A stretch of 52,112 nt of DNA, taken from a gamma proteobacterium endosymbiont of Lamellibrachia anaximandri (GTDB lineage: Bacteria; Pseudomonadota; Gammaproteobacteria; Chromatiales; Chromatiaceae). The stretch's first letter is position 1; the number at the start of each line of letters is the position of its first letter. The position numbers and the translations under genes were made by a program. Shown one piece after another: positions 24,040 to 31,680 of the stretch. The DNA lies in the NCBI GenBank assembly GCA_016756855.1, contig JAESPD010000024.1, forward strand, positions 1-52,112. Direction: 5' to 3'. The notes under the pieces were generated by a model that saw only the letters and a program-made list of their open reading frames with translations, ran no database searches and had not been told where the DNA came from.

Positions 24040-25467
24040 TCAACGGCCATTCGATGGGGAAGTCGCTCCCTGCTCCGAAAACTCGGGAGCCTTGTACCAG
24101 GAGAGTTTCTCCTGCAGTTCCACAACCCGCCCCACGATGATCAGTGTCGGTGGCTTGGGTTTCTCCCGCTCCACCACTTCCTGGATATTATCCAAAGTGC
24201 CGATGAAGACCCGTTGCATGTGGGTGGTGCCCTGTTGCACCAGCGCGATGGGCATATCTCCTGGAACACCGTGAGCTTGAAGCTGTTGGCTGATCACCGG
24301 CAGTCCAACCAGCCCCATGTAGAAAACGATGGTCTGATTGGGTTGCGCCAGCATCTCCCAATTGAGATTCATGGTGCCGTCTTTGAGATGGCCGGTGACG
24401 AAGGTGACCGACTGGGCGTAATCTCTATGGGTGAGGGGAATGCCCGCATAGGAGGCGCAGCCCGCAGCAGCGGTGATGCCGGGCACGACCTGGAAGGGGA
24501 TGCCCTCTTCGGCGAGGGTGTCGATCTCCTCGCCGCCACGGCCGAAGATGAAGGGGTCGCCGCCCTTCAGACGCACTACCCGTTTGCCCTCTTTGGCCAG
24601 ACGCGCCAGCAGCTTGTTGATCTCCTCCTGGCGCATGGCGTGGTTGGAGCGCTCCTTACCGACATAGATGCGCTCGGCATCCTGGCGTGTCATCTCCAGG
24701 ATCGGTTCCGCAACCAGCCGGTCGAAGACAACGACATCGGCCTGTTGCATCAGCCGCAGGGCGCGGAATGTCAGCAGGTCCGGATCACCCGGTCCGGCCC
24801 CCACCAGATAGACCTCTCCGGTCGGTTCTGAGAGCTTGGCCTCCGTGAGCGCCTTCTCCAGTAACTGATCCGCTTCGTCGGCGTGTCCGGAGAAGATGCG
24901 TTCCGCCACTCCACCCTGCAGCACGTTGTCCCAGAACAGACGCCGGTCTTTCGGTTCGCTGAAGGTCTCCTTTACCCGTTCTCTGAAACGGCCGCAGAAC
25001 TCTGCCAGGCGGCCGTATCCCGCAGGGATCAGGGATTCGAGGCGGGCTCGAATCAGACGCGCCAGTACTGGAGAGGCACCACCAGTGGAAATTGCGGCAA
25101 CTACGGGAGAGCGGTCGATCACCGAGGGGACGATAAAGCTGCAGAGCTTGGGCTGATCCACAACATTGACCGGGATGCGTTGCGCGTTGGCCAGGTCGGC
25201 AATGTTGCGGTTGACTTCACTGTCGCTGGTTGCAGCGATCACGAGATGGCTCTCCGCCAGGTCACCCTCGTCAAAATGCCGCTCCACATGGGAGAGCTGT
25301 CCCGTATCTCGCCATGTGGTCAAATTTGGTGTCAGTTCAGGTGCAACCAGAATAACGTCCGCACCAGAATTCAGCAGGGCAGCGGTTTTGCGTTCAGCGA
25401 CAGGGCCGCCGCCTACCACCAGACAGCGTTTGCTGTTGATGTCGAGGAAGATGGGGAAAAAGTCCAT
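24040..25467 (-). CDS. cysG: Siroheme synthase (multifunctional CysG)
   Basis: The 475-residue protein has the full CysG architecture. The N-terminal CysG-B half has an NAD motif CLVVGGGPVAERK, NVVDQPK (Asp104, the conserved catalytic position) and AISTGGASPVLARLIR. The C-terminal uroporphyrinogen-III methyltransferase half (about 218-465) has VYLVGAGPGDPDLLTFRA, VRLKGGDPFIFGRGGEE, VVPGITAAAGCASYAGIPLT and VFYMGL. It converts uroporphyrinogen III to siroheme by methylation, oxidation and ferrochelation. In this kind of organism siroheme serves dissimilatory or assimilatory sulfite reductase and NirB. It faces the narL-like gene tail to tail and is divergent from rhd. Confidence 0.95.
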   Translation of the reverse strand: MDFFPIFLDINSKRCLVVGGGPVAERKTAALLNSGADVILVAPELTPNLTTWRDTGQLSHVERHFDEGDLAESHLVIAATSDSEVNRNIADLANAQRIPVNVVDQPKLCSFIVPSVIDRSPVVAAISTGGASPVLARLIRARLESLIPAGYGRLAEFCGRFRERVKETFSEPKDRRLFWDNVLQGGVAERIFSGHADEADQLLEKALTEAKLSEPTGEVYLVGAGPGDPDLLTFRALRLMQQADVVVFDRLVAEPILEMTRQDAERIYVGKERSNHAMRQEEINKLLARLAKEGKRVVRLKGGDPFIFGRGGEEIDTLAEEGIPFQVVPGITAAAGCASYAGIPLTHRDYAQSVTFVTGHLKDGTMNLNWEMLAQPNQTIVFYMGLVGLPVISQQLQAHGVPGDMPIALVQQGTTHMQRVFIGTLDNIQEVVEREKPKPPTLIIVGRVVELQEKLSWYKAPEFSEQGATSPSNGR

Positions 25468-25583
25468 AGATTCAATGCTTCAGTGAGAATTTGGAGTGAT
25501 GGTGGATTGCCACAGCTGTACAGCATGGGCGAACAACCCGGTGAAATCCATGCTATTTTATACGATTACTTCATGCTTTTGGC

Positions 25584-25617
25584 TTGAAATATTTAAACGC
25601 ATTAATATACTAATGCG
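25584..25617 (+). promoter_or_regulatory. Promoter with -10 box inside a perfect palindrome, upstream of rhd-tusA-dsrE2
   Basis: TTGAAA (25584-25589) and TATACT (25606-25611) with 16 bp between them form a good sigma70-type promoter. CGCATTA (25598-25604) and TAATGCG (25611-25617) are perfect arms around ATATAC, so the -10 lies in the palindrome. A repressor bound there would block the polymerase. Transcription would begin about 28 bp before the GTG start at 25647. A sulfide- or persulfide-sensing repressor is an attractive but unproven candidate. Confidence 0.55.
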
Positions 25618-25646
25618 CTCAGTTATTCAATATTAGGTGGTAAAAC

Positions 25647-25976
25647 GTGCTGGTACAGGAAATCGACTCTTCCGATCTGCAGGCCCGTATCTCCGAGGGC
25701 GACGACTTCTATCTGCTGGACATTCGCAGTGCCGGCGAAGTGGCCCAGGGGATGCTGCCTGATTCAGATCACATGCCGATGCATGTCATTCCCCTACGCA
25801 TGGATGAACTGCCCAGGGACAAGGATGTGATCCTCTACTGTCACAGTGGCGCCCGTTCCTACCATGCCTGTGCCTATCTGCTACAGCAGGGGTTTGAAAA
25901 CGTGATTAATCTGCGCGGCGGTATTCTGGGTTGGGCGCGCTCGGGCTATCAGGTGGCTGCTAGGAAAGTTGGCTAA
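25647..25976 (+). CDS. Single-domain rhodanese (sulfur-relay)
   Basis: The 109-residue rhodanese-fold protein has the CH2A motif LLDIRSAGEV and active-site loop YCHSGARS, with Cys65 as the persulfide-carrying residue. It contains no signal peptide, so it is cytoplasmic. Together with TusA and DsrE2 next door it forms the rhd-tusA-dsrE2 arrangement known in sulfur oxidisers. There rhodanese transfers sulfane sulfur to TusA, for delivery to the Dsr or Hdr oxidation system. The start is GTG 25647, with AGGTGG upstream. The candidate promoter/operator lies at 25584-25617. A gap of about 155 bp precedes tusA. Confidence 0.9.
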   Translation: MLVQEIDSSDLQARISEGDDFYLLDIRSAGEVAQGMLPDSDHMPMHVIPLRMDELPRDKDVILYCHSGARSYHACAYLLQQGFENVINLRGGILGWARSGYQVAARKVG

Positions 25977-26130
25977 CAAATTGAATTTTCATAGGTAAAT
26001 GGTTTTTTAGCCTGTTTGGCTGCTGTCTTGCCAAGAGGTTTTGCTTGCGTTTCAGTGGCGCTTCGCATATAAATTACGCCCTGGATTATTCCTATACATT
26101 CTAATACAACCATATTCTGGAGGTCTTACC

Positions 26131-26361
26131 ATGGCTGATTTCGATCAAGAGTTGGATGCAAGCGGACTGAACTGCCCCCTACCCATTCTGCGTGCAAAGA
26201 AGACTCTGAACGGCATGGAGTCTGGCAAGGTTTTACACATCATCGCTACTGATCCAGGTTCCGTGAAGGACTTCGAGGCATTTTCCAAGCAGACCGGTAA
26301 CGAGCTGATGGAATCCAAGGAAGTCGGCGGCAAGTTCGAATTCCTGATCAAGAAAGGCTGA
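26131..26361 (+). CDS. tusA: TusA-family sulfur carrier protein
   Basis: The protein has 76 residues from ATG 26131, with a strong ribosome-binding site (GGAGGT, about 8 bases upstream). The sequence LDASGLNCPLPILRAKK has the TusA Cys-Pro-x-Pro motif with persulfide Cys15, followed by IIATDPGSVKDFEAFSKQTG. TusA carries sulfane sulfur between rhodanese, DsrE-type proteins and the Dsr or sHdr oxidation pathway. It sits third-party-free between rhd and dsrE2 in the canonical cluster; the gap to dsrE2 is 35 bp. A separate promoter in the 155-bp gap before it is possible (AT-rich, TATACATTCTAAT near 26093-26105). Confidence 0.93.
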   Translation: MADFDQELDASGLNCPLPILRAKKTLNGMESGKVLHIIATDPGSVKDFEAFSKQTGNELMESKEVGGKFEFLIKKG

Positions 26362-26396
26362 TTTCCGGCCACTGGGTTATATTGGAGACAGTTTAG

Positions 26397-26879
26397 ATGT
26401 CAGACATGAAAAAGTTAGCCATCATCGCCACCAAGGGTTCGCTGGACTGGGCTTATCCGCCTTTTATCCTCGCGTCGACCGCTTCGGCCCTGGGTTATGA
26501 TACCGAGATATTCTTCACCTTCTACGGCCTGCAGCTTCTGAAAAAGAATCTGGACCTGGAAGTGACCCCGCTGGGCAACCCGGGTATGCCGATGCCAATG
26601 GGTATGGATAAGTGGTTTCCTGTTCTGGGACTGACCCTGCCGGGTATGCAGGGCATGATGACCAGCATGATGAAGAAGAAGATGGCATCCAAAGGTGTTG
26701 CCAGCCTGCCGGAATTGCGGGACCTCTGCCAGGAGGCTGAGGTTCGGCTGGTTGCTTGCCAGATGACTGTTGACCTGTTTGAGATGAATACCGCTGAATT
26801 CATCGACGGCGTCGAGTACGCCGGTGCCGCTGCATTCTTTGAGTTTGCCGGCGAAAGTGATATCTGCCTTTACATCTAA
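26397..26879 (+). CDS. dsrE2: DsrE2-type DsrE/F/H-family sulfur transferase
   Basis: The protein has 160 residues. The N-terminus KKLAIIATKGSLDWAYPPFILASTASALGYD matches the DsrE fold. The middle is rich in Met and Gly (GNPGMPMPMGMDKWFPVLGLTLPGMQGMM), and the C-terminal part has Cys111 and the conserved Cys121 in LVACQMTVDLF. DsrE2 proteins accept sulfur from TusA or rhodanese and are common in sulfur oxidisers with Dsr or sHdr systems. The hydrophobic Met-rich segment suggests membrane association, as proposed for DsrE2A. It is last in the cluster and is followed by a strong terminator. Confidence 0.9.
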   Translation: MSDMKKLAIIATKGSLDWAYPPFILASTASALGYDTEIFFTFYGLQLLKKNLDLEVTPLGNPGMPMPMGMDKWFPVLGLTLPGMQGMMTSMMKKKMASKGVASLPELRDLCQEAEVRLVACQMTVDLFEMNTAEFIDGVEYAGAAAFFEFAGESDICLYI

Positions 26880-26900
26880 TCCGTTGTAAATTGCAGTTCC

Positions 26901-26935
26901 AAAGCGCTGCCCTCACAAGGGGTGGCGCTTTTTTT
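26901..26935 (+). terminator. Intrinsic terminator after dsrE2
   Basis: AAAGCGC (26901-26907) and GCGCTTT (26925-26931), with further CCCT/AGGG pairing inside, form a stem followed by a T run to 26935. It lies 22 bp after the dsrE2 stop. Confidence 0.85.
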
Positions 26936-26989
26936 ATGTCTGGTGTGATTGTCCAGTTCATTGTGGCAAATGAGTTATCGACAATATTG

Positions 26990-27063
26990 AAGGCCGGTTA
27001 AAACGTAGTGGAACCGGCAGCATTTCTGGATCGCCCGATCCGCTACGCTTGATCGGGCCTACG
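26990..27063. repeat. Paired REP-like element, opposite orientation to the 13486 copy
   Basis: Two imperfect palindromes are present. One is AGGCCGGTT...GAACCGG. The other is GCCCGATC / GATCGGGCCTACG around CGCTACGCTT. Read in reverse, it matches the element inside 13412-13658. It sits between convergent transcription units. Confidence 0.7.
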
Positions 27064-27169
27064 TCTTGAGCAGATGCAAGATAAGCCGCAATCGGGATGA
27101 ACAGATACGATTGGAATAGATGCGCATCTGTCGTGATTGATAGAAGCAACATGAACAAGGACAGACACA

Positions 27170-27198
27170 AAAAAACCGGCGTGATAGCCGGTTTTTTT
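27170..27198. terminator. Bidirectional intrinsic terminator
   Basis: AAAAAACCGGC and GCCGGTTTTTTT flank a six-base GTGATA loop, giving a stem with A and T runs on both sides. It serves the FadL-type gene ending at 27220 on the minus strand and could also stop leftover transcription from the left. Confidence 0.88.
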
Positions 27199-27219
27199 GT
27201 GGTCGTAGTGGGTTATGGT

Positions 27220-28518
27220 TTACATGAATGTCTTGTTCACACCAAAACCGAACAGGTGGACGCTGGACTCGTAGTCGCCCACAACGGCGCTGGTGCCATT
27301 CGTCTCGCCATTGGCGTGGGTTGTCGCAGTCGGTGTGCGGTCTTGAAACTTCACGTACATATAACCGGCGTCGATCGACCAGCCGTCTCCCAGTTGATGG
27401 CCGGCACCAAAGCTGAAGAGATGGCGGTCGGCATCAGGTACGCGGGGGCTGAAATAGTCATCGCCCTGTGGGGTTTCGTCAAAGGTATAACCAGCGCGCA
27501 ACTGTGTTTTTCCAGTGAGGTCGTAGGAGGCGCCGAAACGGTAGGCGTTGGCGTCTTTCCATTTGTTTTCGCTGCTGACGTAGTTGATAAAGGAGAGTTC
27601 CTTGTTGTCCACCACAAGCGTGTCGAAACTGCTCCAACCCGTTCGAGTAATGTCGAACTCCAGCGCCAGCTTATCAGTTGTCTGGTTGCGCACACCGATC
27701 TGCAGACGGTAAGGTATTTCAAGTTCGGCAACCACATTGTTTGATGCAAACCCTGGAACCGGTGAGCCGGGAGGAAGAGCGATAGTGCCGTCGATAGGAA
27801 TCTTTGCGGCTGAGTGGAAACTGCCGCCAAAGCTCCAGTTGTTCATCACATAGAGGCCGCTGATGTTTATACCGGCGCCACGGCCATCACCCTCGATTTC
27901 AACAGCAGGGTACGCTGCGCCCCCATCATTTACCGCCGCATTGAATAGCACCTCTTTCATCCAGTAGAGATCGATGCCGCCCGCCACGCTGAAATTGTCG
28001 TTGATCCTATACGAGACACTGGGGGAGAAGGCGACGATCTCCAGCTTGGTATTGGTGGGCATGGTCTCACCCAGTGGATAACCGCCGGGATTGGAGGCGC
28101 TGGCGGCAAAGGTCTCTGGCAGCCAATCGGTCTCCAGTCCAAAAGGTGCATTGACTGACAGGCCGATCGACCAGTCTTCACTCATCTGATAATGCGCACT
28201 GACAGCGGGAATTGCCACGATGTCATTCGATTCGCTGTCGAAAGAGCCGTTGCCTGTTGTGACGCTCAGATTGGGTTTGACCAACAGCCCGCCGAGACTG
28301 ACTGCCCCCCCTTCATGGAAGGCCATTGCAGCGGGGTTGTAGGCAATTGCGCCGAGATCTTTGTGGTTTGCGACTACGGCATTTGATTGCGCCATGCCGG
28401 AAACAGAAAGTTCAGGGACTGCAAAACCGGAAGCGGCGGCTTGTTGAGCGGAGAACGCAAGTGCGATTCCGCAGGCCAGGGCCAGTTTGTGCAGTTTCGG
28501 TGTATTGGTTTGATCCAT
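27220..28518 (-). CDS. FadL/TodX (OmpP1)-family outer membrane transport protein
   Basis: The protein has 432 residues from ATG 28518, preceded by GGAGG. The signal peptide (LALACGIALAFSAQQAAA) ends near ASGFAVPELS. The FadL signature region follows: NAVVANHKDLGAIAYNPAAMAFHEGG, with the NPA motif of the hatch domain, then alternating beta-strands up to a C-terminal FGFGVNKTFM ending in aromatic-containing residues. FadL-type porins carry hydrophobic compounds such as long-chain fatty acids or aromatics across the outer membrane. The substrate is not identifiable here. It is divergent from the LysR gene at 28723, which may regulate it. Confidence 0.9.
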   Translation of the reverse strand: MDQTNTPKLHKLALACGIALAFSAQQAAASGFAVPELSVSGMAQSNAVVANHKDLGAIAYNPAAMAFHEGGAVSLGGLLVKPNLSVTTGNGSFDSESNDIVAIPAVSAHYQMSEDWSIGLSVNAPFGLETDWLPETFAASASNPGGYPLGETMPTNTKLEIVAFSPSVSYRINDNFSVAGGIDLYWMKEVLFNAAVNDGGAAYPAVEIEGDGRGAGINISGLYVMNNWSFGGSFHSAAKIPIDGTIALPPGSPVPGFASNNVVAELEIPYRLQIGVRNQTTDKLALEFDITRTGWSSFDTLVVDNKELSFINYVSSENKWKDANAYRFGASYDLTGKTQLRAGYTFDETPQGDDYFSPRVPDADRHLFSFGAGHQLGDGWSIDAGYMYVKFQDRTPTATTHANGETNGTSAVVGDYESSVHLFGFGVNKTFM

Positions 28519-28646
28519 GGGTTCCTCCACCCGTATTTATGTGGTTATTCTCGCCCCGATTTCGGGCAATCCTGTGAGGCTAAGAGATTCAAGGGAAAAA
28601 TGCCACCAAAATACAGTTTTTTTTGTGGCGGGGACTAGATTAGCAT

Positions 28647-28685
28647 TTCCTCATAATAGGAATTTATGATATAAAAGGAATTTAT
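28647..28685. promoter_or_regulatory. Direct and inverted repeats between fadL-type and lysR genes, candidate LysR sites
   Basis: AGGAATTTAT occurs twice (28658-28667 and 28676-28685), 18 bp apart. TTCCT at 28647-28651 is inverted to AGGAA at 28658-28662. The cluster lies 37-75 bp upstream of the lysR start, where an autoregulated LysR protein would bind. No footprint evidence exists in the sequence itself. Confidence 0.4.
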
Positions 28686-28722
28686 CGGCACAGAAAGCCG
28701 AAGCCAGGGTTGGGGGGGGAGT

Positions 28723-29637
28723 ATGGCCGATCGCAGGTTACAAGTTTTTCACACAGTTGCGCGTCTGCTGAGTTTTACCAAGGCAGCTGAAACACTGCAC
28801 ATGACGCAGCCTGCGGTGACATTCCAGGTGCGCCAACTGGAGGAGTATTTCAACACGCGACTGTTCGACCGTACACACAACCGGATCAGCCTCACCGAGG
28901 CAGGGGGCCGGGTATTCGAATACGCCGATCAAATCTTCGATCTCTATGCCGATATGGAAAACGCGGTGCGTGAGATGACCGGAGAGATCCGTGGGGCGCT
29001 GACCATTGGTGCCAGCACCACAATCGCAGAGTATATGCTGCCCGCATTGCTGGGTGATTTCGGCAGACGTTATCCGGAAGTCACCATTCATCTGCGGGTT
29101 TCCAACTCTGATGGCATCGTCTCCATGGTGGAGAACAACAGTATCGACCTGGGGGTTGTGGAAGCCCCTGTGGGCAACAAGAATCTGGTGGTCAAGGTAT
29201 GCCGGGAGGACCATCTGGTTGCTATCGTGCCAACTGGCCATGAGTTGGGAGGTTACGAGGCCATTCCGTTCAAGAAACTGCTGGATTATCCCTTTATCTG
29301 CCGGGAGGAGGGATCTGGCACCCGGGAGGTTATCAATGACTATATGTGTGAGCACCTCGACAGCTGCAACAACAACCTGAACATCACCATGGAGTTGGGC
29401 AGCCCGGAATCGGTCAAGGGGGCCGTTGAAGCGGGTATGGGCGTTTCAGTAGTCTCCCGGGCGACTGTCCAGAAAGAGTTGAAGTTGGGTACTCTGTGTG
29501 CCATTAAGCTTGATCCGCCGTTGGAACGTCCATTCTCCTTTGTCCACCAGAAACAGAAGTTTCGCCTCCGGGTCATGGAGGAATTACTCGAATTTGCCAG
29601 TGCTTACTGTGAGAGTCACTCTACTGAGGAATTGTAG
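28723..29637 (+). CDS. LysR-family transcriptional regulator
   Basis: The protein has 304 residues. The N-terminal winged helix-turn-helix (residues 1-60) reads LQVFHTVARLLSFTKAAETLHMTQPAVTFQVRQLEE, and a linker helix leads to a two-lobed effector-binding domain (about 90-295). An EEGSGTREVIND segment resembles the ligand loop of CysB/CbbR-type regulators. The effector and targets are unknown; the adjacent divergent porin gene is one candidate. Repeats upstream (28647-28685) may be its sites. Its start ATG 28723 is preceded by GGGGGGGA. A small gene and a PerM-type permease follow on the same strand. Confidence 0.9.
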   Translation: MADRRLQVFHTVARLLSFTKAAETLHMTQPAVTFQVRQLEEYFNTRLFDRTHNRISLTEAGGRVFEYADQIFDLYADMENAVREMTGEIRGALTIGASTTIAEYMLPALLGDFGRRYPEVTIHLRVSNSDGIVSMVENNSIDLGVVEAPVGNKNLVVKVCREDHLVAIVPTGHELGGYEAIPFKKLLDYPFICREEGSGTREVINDYMCEHLDSCNNNLNITMELGSPESVKGAVEAGMGVSVVSRATVQKELKLGTLCAIKLDPPLERPFSFVHQKQKFRLRVMEELLEFASAYCESHSTEEL

Positions 29638-29648
29638 ATTTGCAGTTT

Positions 29649-30023
29649 ATGCCAACCCAGAAAAAACTGCCTCCAGAGCAGCGCAAGCTGCTTGATCTGT
29701 ATTTGGCGCTGGATGAACAGAACCGTCAGAGTCTGATGGCATTCGCCGAGTTTTTAAGCGGACGAAGTCTGGAGGAAGCCCATTTCGAGCCGGAGCCGCT
29801 ACAGAAGTTCAAGCCGATCCCACGTCCTGAGAGTGAATCCGTGGTGAAGGCGATCAAAAGATTGAGTGAAAGTTACTTCATGCTGGAGCGGGACCAGATG
29901 TTTAGCGAGACCTCGTCCCTGATGATGGCTCATGTGATGCAGGGCAGGGGGGCAGTGGAGGTCATCGATGATCTTGAAGCCCTGTTTGAGCGGCATTATC
30001 AGCACTATCGAGATGGAGGCTGA
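29649..30023 (+). CDS. Conserved small cytoplasmic protein of unknown function
   Basis: This 124-residue, mostly helical and charged protein has no recognised domain. It contains PEQRKLLDLYLALDEQNRQSLMAFAEFL near the N-terminus, a Pro-rich hinge (EPEPLQKFKPIPRP) and a C-terminal helix pair ending FERHYQHYRDGG. No signal peptide or membrane segment is visible. ATG 29649 is preferred over an upstream TTG (29640); GAGGAA near 29626 is a possible but distant ribosome-binding site. It lies 11 bp after lysR and 42 bp before a permease, so it is probably part of one unit. Its composition and spacing make it credible as a real gene. Confidence 0.7.
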   Translation: MPTQKKLPPEQRKLLDLYLALDEQNRQSLMAFAEFLSGRSLEEAHFEPEPLQKFKPIPRPESESVVKAIKRLSESYFMLERDQMFSETSSLMMAHVMQGRGAVEVIDDLEALFERHYQHYRDGG

Positions 30024-30065
30024 ATATTCTGCTCCCAGCTTCCCTTACCTAGACTTCAAACAACC

Positions 30066-31130
30066 ATGCAAGTCATTACTGACTGGTTCAAACGTTACTT
30101 TTCCGACCCCCAGATTGTCTCCCTGACGATCTTTCTGGTGATCGGCTTTGGCGTGGTTTTAACCATGGGGGACATGCTTGCGCCGGTGCTGGCCAGTGTG
30201 GTCATGGCCTACCTGCTGGAAGGGGTGGTCTGCCTGCTGGAGCGTCGTAAGTGGCCCCGGCTGGGTGCTGTACTATTGGTGTTCAGCTGTTTTCTGCTGT
30301 TTGTCGCGCTGGTTGTGTTGGGCTTGCTGCCGTTGCTCTCCCGCCAGGTGACGGAGCTGGTACAGCAGTTGCCGACAATGATCTCGACCGGCCAGCAGGC
30401 GTTGATGCAGTTGCCGGAGAGATACCCTGAAATCGTCTCCCAGGTACAGATAGAGGAGTTGATCGGCCAGATTCGCAGTGAGATTGGTGGTTTTGGCCAA
30501 CGGGTAGTCTCCTGGTCGGTGGCCTCGGTAGTCGGTGTTATTACCCTGCTGGTCTATCTGATTCTGATGCCGTTACTGGTCTTCTTTTTTCTTAAGGACA
30601 AAGGGGTGATCCTGGATTGGATTATCCAGTACCTGCCTAAGCACCGAAAGTTCGCGGGGACGGTGTGGAGAGATGTGGATCGGCAGATCGGTAACTATGT
30701 GCGCGGAAAGTTCTGGGAAATTATTATCATCTGGGCGACGAGTTATGCCACTTTCTCCCTGTTGGGACTGAATTACGCTCTGTTACTCGGTGTGGCCGTA
30801 GGTCTTTCGGTGATCATTCCCTACATCGGAGCGGCTGTGGTCACCTTCCCGGTGCTTTTCGTCGCTTGGTTTCAGTGGGGCTGGTCTCCCGATTTTGCCT
30901 GGCTTGCAGTCTCTTACTTCGTGATTCAGGCGCTGGACGGGAATGTGTTGGTGCCGTTGCTCTTCTCTGAAGTTGTTGATCTTCACCCGGTGGCAATTAT
31001 TGTTGCGATCCTGGTGTTTGGAGGATTTTGGGGGTTTTGGGGTGTCTTTTTCGCCATTCCGTTAGCCACTCTCGTGCAGGCAGTTTTGGCCAGTTGGCCA
31101 CGGCCTGCCGCAATCGAGGGCCCTGAGTGA
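30066..31130 (+). CDS. AI-2E/PerM-family membrane protein
   Basis: The 354-residue protein has the AI-2E transporter-family layout: two N-terminal membrane helices (VSLTIFLVIGFGVVL, LAPVLASVVMAYLLEGVV), another pair around 70-95, a soluble amphipathic segment (about 95-150), then four or five helices. Conserved stretches include FFFLKDKGVILDWI, VRGKFWEIIIIWATSY, GLNYALLLGVAVGLSVIIPYIG and LVPLLFSEVVDLHPVAIIVAILVFGGFWGFWGVFFAIPLA. Family members include PerM, autoinducer-2 exporters and Na+/H+ antiporters, so the substrate cannot be assigned. It ends a plus-strand run starting with lysR. Confidence 0.88.
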   Translation: MQVITDWFKRYFSDPQIVSLTIFLVIGFGVVLTMGDMLAPVLASVVMAYLLEGVVCLLERRKWPRLGAVLLVFSCFLLFVALVVLGLLPLLSRQVTELVQQLPTMISTGQQALMQLPERYPEIVSQVQIEELIGQIRSEIGGFGQRVVSWSVASVVGVITLLVYLILMPLLVFFFLKDKGVILDWIIQYLPKHRKFAGTVWRDVDRQIGNYVRGKFWEIIIIWATSYATFSLLGLNYALLLGVAVGLSVIIPYIGAAVVTFPVLFVAWFQWGWSPDFAWLAVSYFVIQALDGNVLVPLLFSEVVDLHPVAIIVAILVFGGFWGFWGVFFAIPLATLVQAVLASWPRPAAIEGPE

Positions 31131-31152
31131 ATTGTCCCGTCCAAACTGGGGT

Positions 31153-31206
31153 AACCCCGAAGCGAGAGGCACGGCGCCGGTGGCGTCAGTGACTCCCGTC
31201 GGGGTT
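31153..31206. terminator. Inverted repeat between convergent genes, terminator-like
   Basis: AACCCCGA (31153-31160) and TCGGGGTT (31199-31206) are perfect arms around a GC-rich 38-base interior. The element separates the permease gene and the DUF2892 gene, which face each other. No strong T run is present, so the terminator role is tentative. Confidence 0.4.
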
Positions 31207-31215
31207 TGGCCGGGA

Positions 31216-31407
31216 TCAACTCTTGTTGGTGTTGACGCCAATAATTGAGTAGAGGGGGCACCAGCCCATCAGTGCGGTAAACAGGGGGACAGCACCGATA
31301 GCGCCCCACCAGTTGGTCGGATCGCTCAGGATGAATCCCCAGGCAAGCAGGGCAATACCTACGATAATACGAAGAATTTTTTCTATTCCGCCAACGTTCT
31401 TAGTCAT
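31216..31407 (-). CDS. DUF2892 (YgaP-type) small membrane protein
   Basis: This 63-residue protein has the pattern NVGGIEKILRIIVGIALLAWGFIL, followed by GAIGAVPLFTALMGWCPLYSIIGVNT. This is the DUF2892 domain of two membrane segments with the conserved CPLY motif, also found fused to rhodanese in YgaP. The function is unknown, though such proteins often accompany rhodanese or sulfide-oxidation genes. A Crp-family regulator lies upstream on the same strand (31677-32351), with a REP-like element in between. TTTTCTCCTGATC at 31409-31421 (AGGAG on the minus strand) provides the ribosome-binding site. Confidence 0.85.
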   Translation of the reverse strand: MTKNVGGIEKILRIIVGIALLAWGFILSDPTNWWGAIGAVPLFTALMGWCPLYSIIGVNTNKS

Positions 31408-31590
31408 CTTTTTCTCCTGATCTGTGAATGAAGGAGACGAGCCTCAATCGCATGAGAGGCGACGCCATGCCCGGAATGCTACTCGTGGATGCGTCGAATG
31501 TATGTGACTTAGTCACATTGGCTCTGCGTGTCCGGATACTCATGTATAACGCAAAGGTCGCAGAGAGGGTGTCTTTGTTTCAACGAGTCC

Positions 31591-31680
31591 GTAGGCATGA
31601 TCAAGTGTAGCGGATCAGGCGAAAGATCCAGTGGAACGATCCGTGTTCGCCGCTTCCGCAAGCTTGAACCGGCCTTCTAC
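31591..31680. repeat. Degenerate paired REP-like element
   Basis: GTAGGCATGATC / GGATCAGGC around AAGTGTAGC is followed by a second part ending TTGAACCGGCCTTCTAC. It is a diverged copy of the pair at 13486-13565. Its right end overlaps the stop codon of the Crp-family gene (CTA at 31677-31679). Confidence 0.6.

Larger units (their letters stand above)
26880..27219. other. 340-bp convergent intergenic region
   Basis: It holds the terminator after dsrE2 (26901-26935), a paired REP-like element (26990-27063) and a symmetrical terminator serving the FadL-type gene (27170-27198). A short ORF elsewhere in it has no protein-like support. Nothing else was recognised. Confidence 0.6.

Noticed and set aside
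27097-27744. 215-codon plus-strand ORF opposite the FadL-type gene
   Set aside because: Runs through a terminator and antisense to a clear beta-barrel gene.
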